In this document: positions 1-7,200 of the stretch, one piece after another
Layout of the letters: each line of letters begins with the position of its first letter
How positions within the stretch are numbered: the stretch's first letter is position 1
The notes under the pieces: generated by a model
What the model was told of the DNA's origin: nothing
Databases searched by the model: none
What the model saw: the letters and a program-made list of their open reading frames with translations, nothing else
Position numbers and translations under genes: made by a program
Assembly (NCBI GenBank): GCA_949096025.1
Contig: CARXKP010000037.1
Coordinates: 1-9,997 of the forward strand
Reading direction: 5' to 3'
Source: an uncultured Eubacteriales bacterium
GTDB lineage: Bacteria > Bacillota > Clostridia > Christensenellales > UBA1242
Length of the DNA: 9,997 bases

Positions 1-1090
1 AGGAAGTGGAACAACAAGTTCACTATCAATGCTATACAATAACGGAAACTATACACTTCCAAGATGTGGATTTAGTAGAAATGGATATCTATTTGAAGGA
101 TGGTCAACTACGCCGGATGGAGCGGTAGTATACGAGGACGGAAAATCAGTAGATAGTTATGACTTTGAAGCAAATACAATATTGTATGCAAAATGGAGAG
201 CAACGTGGATAGCAGAAGTGCCAACAAATCACACATTAAGTGGAAGTGGAACAGAAAGAGATCCATACATAGTATCTACTGCATTAGACCTAGCATATCT
301 ATCAAAACAAGTACAGAAAGGAGAAACATACTCAAATGGAAGTACAAGGAAATATTTTGAGCAAACAGCTCCAATAAATCTAACGGGGAAGATATGGCTA
401 CCAATAGGAGGAAATAGTCTAGGAGAGGCAACAACTTCATTTGGAGGAGTATATAACGGACGAGGCTTTGCGATAATCGGACTAGAAACATACAATCAAA
501 CAGATGCAAGCGGAAATCAACTATACAATAATGTAGGACTATTTGGAAGAACAAATGGAGCAAGACTTGAAAATGTAAATATATCAAATGCAAAGATATA
601 TGGAAAGACAAATGTATCAGCTTTAGTAGGAGAAAATTATGGTAAGCCACTAGAGATGTATGGATGCTTTGCAAGAGGAGAGATAAATGGCTCAACCAAT
701 GTTGGAGGCTTGCTAGGAAAAGATAGTATAACAGGCTCACAGATATCAAATAGCGGATTTGCAGGAAATGTAACAAACGGAAGCATAATAGCAGGAACAA
801 TGATGAATGAAACAGTATTGTCTGATGGTTCGACAGCCGGTGGAATAATCAAGAACTGTTATGCAGAAGTTACCACTGATATATCATTAGTAGGTAGCAA
901 GGCAATAATAGATGCTTGCGTATTTTCAGCGAATGGTAAGAAAAGATATTATGATGATAAATCTCCTGATGACGGATATTTCACAGGCTGGGTGACATAC
1001 GATGGAAAGCCACTCCCTAGCGGACTTACTTGGATAGGTGGAGTAGAAGGTGGGGCATTTAGCCTTGATGGATATACAAAAGTTGGATAG
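1..1090 (+). CDS. Secreted surface protein with Listeria-Bacteroides repeat and GLUG motifs (3' part)
   Basis: This is the C-terminal 362 residues of a longer protein; the frame is open from base 2, so the true start lies upstream and the ATG at 29 is internal. Residues 1-65 match a Listeria-Bacteroides (Flg_new/InlB B-like) repeat: LP, then CGFSRNGYLFEGWSTTPDG, ending ILYAKW. From residue 86 (RDPYIVSTALDLAYLSKQV, later PINLTGKIWLPIG and GGVYNGRGFAIIGLE) it follows the lead-in usually found before GLUG motifs in beta-helical surface proteins. GLUG-like units follow at about residues 176-265 (VGLFG, VSALVGENYG, VGGLLGKDS). The C-terminus (WVTYDGKPLPSGLTWIGG...LDGYTKVG) has no LPXTG motif, membrane helix or basic tail, so any anchoring must lie upstream or be non-covalent. 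Codon use is strongly A-ending: Ile is almost always ATA and Gly mostly GGA. A role in adhesion or envelope interaction is inferred from the families; the ligand is unknown. Confidence 0.85.
   Translation, partial: GSGTTSSLSMLYNNGNYTLPRCGFSRNGYLFEGWSTTPDGAVVYEDGKSVDSYDFEANTILYAKWRATWIAEVPTNHTLSGSGTERDPYIVSTALDLAYLSKQVQKGETYSNGSTRKYFEQTAPINLTGKIWLPIGGNSLGEATTSFGGVYNGRGFAIIGLETYNQTDASGNQLYNNVGLFGRTNGARLENVNISNAKIYGKTNVSALVGENYGKPLEMYGCFARGEINGSTNVGGLLGKDSITGSQISNSGFAGNVTNGSIIAGTMMNETVLSDGSTAGGIIKNCYAEVTTDISLVGSKAIIDACVFSANGKKRYYDDKSPDDGYFTGWVTYDGKPLPSGLTWIGGVEGGAFSLDGYTKVG
2..196 (+). repeat. Listeria-Bacteroides (Flg_new-type) repeat unit within the GLUG protein
   Basis: The translated segment has the family's hallmark order: LP, then an aromatic residue, R-x-GY-x-F-x-GW, a DG turn, and a closing tyrosine-rich strand ending AKW at 194-196. 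These roughly 65-residue beta-grasp-like units usually occur in tandem, so further copies are likely upstream of the window. Only one copy is visible here. Confidence 0.75.
527..796 (+). repeat. About three GLUG-like motifs within the surface protein
   Basis: Three degenerate units of roughly 30-35 residues each open with a V-G/A-L-F/V/L-G core: NNVGLFGRTNG, NVSALVGENYG and NVGGLLGKDS. Each continues with an I/M-x-x-[CS]-like strand (LENVNISN, LEMYGCFARGEI, ISNSGFAGNV). This is the GLUG pattern that builds right-handed beta-helix rungs in bacterial surface proteins. The repeats are diverged at DNA level, so they are not recent duplications. Confidence 0.7.
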
Positions 1091-1096
1091 AATTTT

Positions 1097-1126
1097 AAAA
1101 AAGCATCTAATTTAGATGCTTTTTTT
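1097..1126 (+). terminator. Rho-independent terminator after the GLUG protein gene
   Basis: Seven bases after the TAG stop there is a hairpin. GCATCTAA at 1103-1110 pairs with TTAGATGC at 1112-1119; allowing a realistic loop, six GC-containing pairs remain. The stem is extended by an A6 run on the left and followed by a T7 run at 1120-1126. The flanking A and T runs mean it could also act on transcripts of the opposite strand. Confidence 0.85.
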
Positions 1127-1173
1127 GTAGAAAACAAGTAATTTATAAAATATATATTAACTAACTTTATGGT

Positions 1174-1210
1174 AATAAAAAAATCCACTTTTAAAGTGGA
1201 TTTTTTATTA
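1174..1210 (-). terminator. Rho-independent terminator of the giant surface protein gene
   Basis: TCCACTTT at 1184-1191 pairs with AAAGTGGA at 1193-1200. The flanks are seven A (1177-1183) and six T (1201-1206), which become a U7 tract in the minus-strand transcript. The outer arms (TAAT / ATTA) also pair with one bulged base, so the gene's TAA stop (1208-1210) lies inside the outer stem. It is probably bidirectional and forms a double stop with the hairpin at 1097-1126. Confidence 0.85.
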
Positions 1211-4200
1211 CTTAACCTTTTGTCTCTTTCTAAGAAGAATGAAGATTACAACTACTGCAACAGCAGCGATACAACCAATTACAATTGCGATAATCGCAAA
1301 TACGTTAAGAGGTTCAGTTCTAATTACTTTGTATGAGTAAATTAGGTGACCGCTTGACGTAAATAATTGAATATAATAAGTACCAGAAGCAAGTATATTG
1401 ATTACTTCATTTGTTCCATAACTTGAAAGGGTATCAGCATTATAGTGTCTAGCATCAGTTCTAGAGTCAAGTACTAAGTAGCAGTCACCGACAGCATTAT
1501 AAAGATTTTGGACATTAAATGAAATTGTAATATTTTTAGTTGTCTTTTCTCCTTCTGCTATTGAAACAGAAATCTGAGGAGTAGCCATATTTATCCAAAG
1601 ACCAAAAGTAAAGCTTTCACCAAAGGTATTAATCATTTCATTATTGTTTGGGCAGACTGTGATTTTATATCGTCCACCGCCAGTCTTTTCATCTATATAA
1701 TTTAGAGTGATTCCTGCAAGATAATCTTGCTTATTTAAAGTTATAGTAGGGAAGTTTCCAATTTCGAGTAATGAATCTGTGATATCAACTCCGTCCTTTT
1801 CAATTTTTTGGATGTAGTAGTTATTGTAAGGTGAGAACTCATACGCATATCTTGATTCATTTTGATTAACTATAGTGAAATTAAATTCTTCTGTTCTAAC
1901 AGGAACACCTGTTAATGATGTTGCATCAAATGAAACTGTGTAATAGCCAGGTGCAGTAAATGTATAATTGTTGTTAGAAGTAGTGTAGCCATTATAATCA
2001 AAACCATTTCGTTTAACACTTATTTGAGGCATTCTTGACGCTTGATAATAAGCGGAAAGGTTTGTTGGTCTTAATATAACAGTGCCATTATAAACTGCTT
2101 TTTGTATTGGTTCAGTTACTATATTGTCGCCATTTTCATCTTTGCTTGTTACAGTGAAAGGTACTGAACTTAAGAATGTTACATCAATGTATTTATTGTT
2201 GTTAAAAGATTGCACATTAGCAGGTGAACAAGAATCATACACTTTTATTCTATATGTTCCTGGTTGATTTAAGTAAATATATGAATCGTTGCCATCTGAG
2301 TAAATAGTAGAGTTGATTAATGCATAAGTTCCATTAAATAATTTAGTAACTTCGACATTAATCTTGTTTGAAACAATGCCATAGAATGAAGAGAAATTTA
2401 ATCTTAATCTATTAAAGTTTGTTTCTGTATCTTTATTTGCTACTATTACCGCTGAAGCCTTTTCCTTAATAGAGGAGGTTGTTCCGATAGCGTCTTCATA
2501 GGTAAATGTTGTAACAATATTGCTTGTTTCTGCAATATATATGATAGTAAATTCACCAACAGACTCAGCACATTCATACCTATATATTTCTACATATACA
2601 TTACTGCCTGTTGTGTTAAGGTCAATAAGGCTTAGTTTAACATTCAATTCTTTATTAGTAGTAATTAAAAGTCGATTGTTTTTATCATTGTAATCAACGC
2701 TTACAATGTAATTTATTTCATATTCGATATTATTTTGAGAAAGGTAATTTACATTACTTTTTTCAACCCTAAGTCCATCGACAGAAATATAATAATAAGC
2801 AGTTGACGAGTCAAGGATAGTAATCGAATAGAGTTTACATAAATCTGTAAATACTTCATCAGTGTCATACTTAATAAATATTAAATAACTTCCTACGCCA
2901 GATATTGTATAACCGTTTATGTCTGAATTTGAACTATTTATGTTTTCCCAAGTAGTGCCATCGTCACGCGAGAGATAAACACTATAAGGATAACCAGTTT
3001 GATAGTTATAATTTCCAGTATATGTTAAGTTTTGACCATTATAGAAACGAACAGTAACATTATAAGAGAATGTAGTGATAAGTTCACTGGTTGTAGTGTA
3101 TGTCTTTCCATTGAAATCTACACTAGTTCCAGGAAGTGAACCAATATTCTCTTCATCAATAGGTTGTTGGTTTTTATCATTGAATATTATTCCACCAGCA
3201 GAGACATCGTTTGGATTTGTTGTTCTTTGAGGAAGTTTGTTATAAATTCTAAGGTGAACAATTCTTCCTTCGTCGAGTTCTGATTCAACATCGCTAATCT
3301 GTAATTTAAAGTAATCATCATAGAAATAGTCAAATGTTGGAACGAAAGTCATAGTCTTAATATTTGTATAAGAATTTATTGATGATTGAATTTGATCTGT
3401 TATATCAAAACCATCGATATTAAATACGTGAACGCTATATAGAAGAATGTTGTATGAGAAATTAATATCGCTTGAAGAAAGATATGTCATTGTACCATCA
3501 CTTTCAGGAATTGGATATACAGTTGCTTTGCCAGTGATTTCACGATAACTAACTTCGTTTGCAAGTTGAATGACTTGAGTGTGATTGCCAAAGTTGTCAA
3601 CGATATCGTATTTAACTTTTTGTGAAGCGTTAGCACCTAGGTTAATAGTAACTTGAAGAGTTGTCCCTCCAGCGAGAGTACGGAATGAGATAAATGAAAG
3701 AGCAGTGCTGTACTCGCCAGTTGGTTCCCATATACCGTAGGTGTTTTGATTTGCAATCATAATAGTATGCCATTTATTTTCGCCAACGATAGTGTTATCA
3801 AACTGAGATATTGTAATCTTTTGAGGGAACACATAACTTGTTGTTGTACTTTCAACTTGAGTTTGGGTAGGTACTGTAATATTAAGTATTGCTGAAGTTT
3901 GAGTAGGGTCTTCTACTTTTTGTGTAGTAAGAGTTGCATCCATAACAGAAATATAAATTGGAATGTTTTCTCCAGTAATTCTATTAGCAAGGTTTAATCT
4001 ATGCTTGTTAGATGATGATTCAACATCTTCAAATAGTGAGAATAGACTAACTTGATTGAAACTTACACCATTTGTTGAGAAGATAACTTGATAAACCTGA
4101 CTATCATCAATCCAAGGAGATTTCATAAATCTAAGTTCACCACTTTCTCCTGCACGTCTTAAAGTAAAGAATTCCCAAGAGTCAGATTGATAATTCATAT

Positions 4201-7200
4201 CTTTAATTTCAAATCCGCTATTAGAGTAAATATTGAAATTATTTTTGATTTGATCATTTTCAATTACAACATCTTCACCAAGAATTAAGTTAGTGTAGGT
4301 GAGGGCATCAGTACGAGCATTTGCATCGTGTTCATAGTTTGAAGAAGTAAGTTCTACTATATAAACAGTCATATTACCAGCATAATCTCTTTCTACTATT
4401 TCGTAGAATCCACAAGGAAGAGATAATGATGAATTTGCATTAATAAAGTAGTAGTTTCCTGATTGGAAAGAGTCTTTATCAACTTGATTATAGTTTTCAA
4501 TATCACTTATTCTTCTGTAATAAACAAATTGAGTATCAAATGGGTTATTTGAGGCATTAGCGATTGTGCTAGTAAGAGTTTTATTAAAGAAATCAATATT
4601 TACATTATAACTAAAGAATTTAAAGTAACCAGCATCTTTTGAATAAGAATAACTTAAATCAATAATGTTTTCAGGTCTTGTAAGGTCAACTTCCTCATTC
4701 TTGTAATTTCTATAATCTCTCATATACATAAGTTGATAGTTAGACGTGAAAGAACTTTGAGTTGCAAGTTCAGTAGAGGTTATTAAATTTTGAAGATTTT
4801 GAGTAGGCATTGACTTATCAAAATATACAATTTTTCTGATGATTGAATAATAATCTCTATTATAACCTTCATACTGCATTGTTATTTCAACGCTTCCGTT
4901 TCTATTTTGTGTATTTAATAATCCTTCAGTGTCAAGTGTAAAGTATTTTGTATTTCCTTCTGTCATCACTGTGAAATTATTATTAGCATCAGCAGTAGGA
5001 TTACCTCTAACTACAATAGAATTCTCGTCAATTCTTGCTTCATATTCACTTGTCGGAACTTGCCATTGTATTTTTAGGGTATGAGAATTTGTATAATAAG
5101 TATTTGCTACGTTTGTGGCAGTAAGATTATAACCATCAGAACCAATAATTTCAAAGTCAGGAGTTTCTGAAATAATTTCAAAACCGAACTTATAGAGGTT
5201 ATAGAAACTGCTTGAAATTCCAAGGTTTGAAGCTTGATAAATTGTTATTACGTAATTTCCTTTTTGATAGAAATTAGTAATTTCTTTTGTTTTATCAATA
5301 ACTCCATTTTTACCACTTGCTAGATAAAATCTTAGATAACCATTGTTTTCTGTACCATCAGAGTAGTAATATTTGACTACTTCTCTATCATTTTCAACAA
5401 CTGTTGCCTTAATTTCTGCAAAAATTTGATATTCGACTATAGCTGTTTTATTAAGTATGTCTATTGCTTGTTGTTCTCTAATAACTCTATCTACAAGAAC
5501 CCCTTCAATATATACATAATAGTATCTATCTTCTGGATTTTGCATATAGTAGGAATTACCGTAGAGAGATAGGTTATTGTTCTTTAATAGATTATAGGTT
5601 TTAGTATTTTCTTCAGTTGATGCTAAACTTGCTATAGTATATTTGTACTTAGGCACATAAAGTGAAATTGGAAGTTTATTTCCACTTACTGCATAAGTTG
5701 TAAGGTTATCACTTTCTTTAAAAGTTTCACTAGTGAAGAAAGAACCAACATTTAGTCCGCTTGTGTTGTATTTAGGGAAGGATACTTCGATTGAAGATTG
5801 ACCTGAATTACTGTAGAAACTAAGTAAAATGTCACCTCCAACTAAACTTTCAAGAGAAGAAATAGATTTTCCTTCAATATCAAGGATAGGTATACCATTT
5901 TGGTCAACTGCTGTAACAGATTCAAGTGGAGTAACAAGGTTTTTGTTATCAATAATAATTGTAAGAGATCTTACAAAGAAGTCGAACTTGCCAGTAGAAG
6001 AACTTTCTTGATATCTTCTTTGGATTACATATTTTCCTGCAAGAGGATAGGTGTCGGAACCGATTGCAAGAGCAAATGTTTCCTCTTCATCTTGTTCATA
6101 CTCCTTACTTGATGTAGGGAATACATTGATATTTTGAGTAGGTGAGTCGCTTAAATCATAGTAGTAATAAAGGTTTCCATTTGCTCTGTAAATCTTGCGT
6201 ACATAAGGGTAATATTCAAGAGTTACACTTTCAAGGAGCGAACCATTTTTTGCGTGAGGAATAAAACTTAATTTGAGTTCTTGTAATGCATTTGTTGGAA
6301 CATAATAAGAAAATTTGTATTGAAGTAGAGGGTTTGTCAATGTATAATCGTTTGTACCATTACCAGTAAGGTGAGTATAAATCTTTTTGCCATCTGCAGT
6401 ACCATCTTCTGTGTAATAGTATAGGTCACCGCTAAAATTAAAACTTGAGAAGTCAAGAGCCTCATTATTTTGATTTTTAATCATCATTTTTGAAGCATCT
6501 GCAGTAACATTGAAAGAAATAAATCCACTAGGATAGTTTCTGTATAACAATGATTCGTTGTCAGCATAATGAGTATTTGATTTATCTCTTAAAAGAATTT
6601 TAAAAGTAGCATTATCTACAAGTAAATTTCCATTTCTATCAAAAAATTCTATGTTGTATATTGTGGTATTTTGAGGTTTAAATTCACTACTGTTGCCATC
6701 TTTTATGTAAACACGCTCTTCAATAGGAATAACAAGATAGTAACCATTATAAGATTCTATTTTAGTTGTATCTTTTCCAGCCTCAATGTTAATATCTTCA
6801 ATTTTAACGAAATTTTCGTTATCTTGAGGTTTGAAGAATTCGGTTATTTTATCTTTAAGTTTTTCATTAGCACTTTCAACATCTATTCCATAAGGATAAG
6901 CCTTAAAAGATGTAATAAGTTCAATATTTTCAATATAAATTGCCTTTCTACTTGTCCAACGAATTGAAATATCTTCACCAGTTTCAGGTACTGAAATACA
7001 TTCTCCATTTGTGAAAAGGGTCTTTGTATTGCTTGCGCCATCAACTTCTTGAATAAATAGTGGAGAAGTTGTATCAATTAGGTAAATATCAAATTCTGAA
7101 TTGCCGGCTTGGTCATAAACTTCTAAAATATAAAATCCATCATTAGTTTTTACATAAGTTGAAGGTATTGTTGAATCATATCTTGAAGCATTGGCATATT

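Noticed and set aside
229..852. Minus-strand open frames across the GLUG gene, including a Leu-rich 174-residue one
   Set aside because: They are antisense shadows of the A-rich, periodic coding sequence: no ribosome binding site, no plausible domain, very biased composition.
3122..3142. LPGTS sequence in the giant protein resembling an LPXTG sorting signal
   Set aside because: It is more than 600 residues from the C-terminus, with no hydrophobic segment or basic tail after it; the real anchor is the C-terminal helix.
5829..6967. Short plus-strand open frames inside the giant gene
   Set aside because: They lie opposite a continuous 2,854-codon frame with coherent domain structure and have no recognisable product or start signal.
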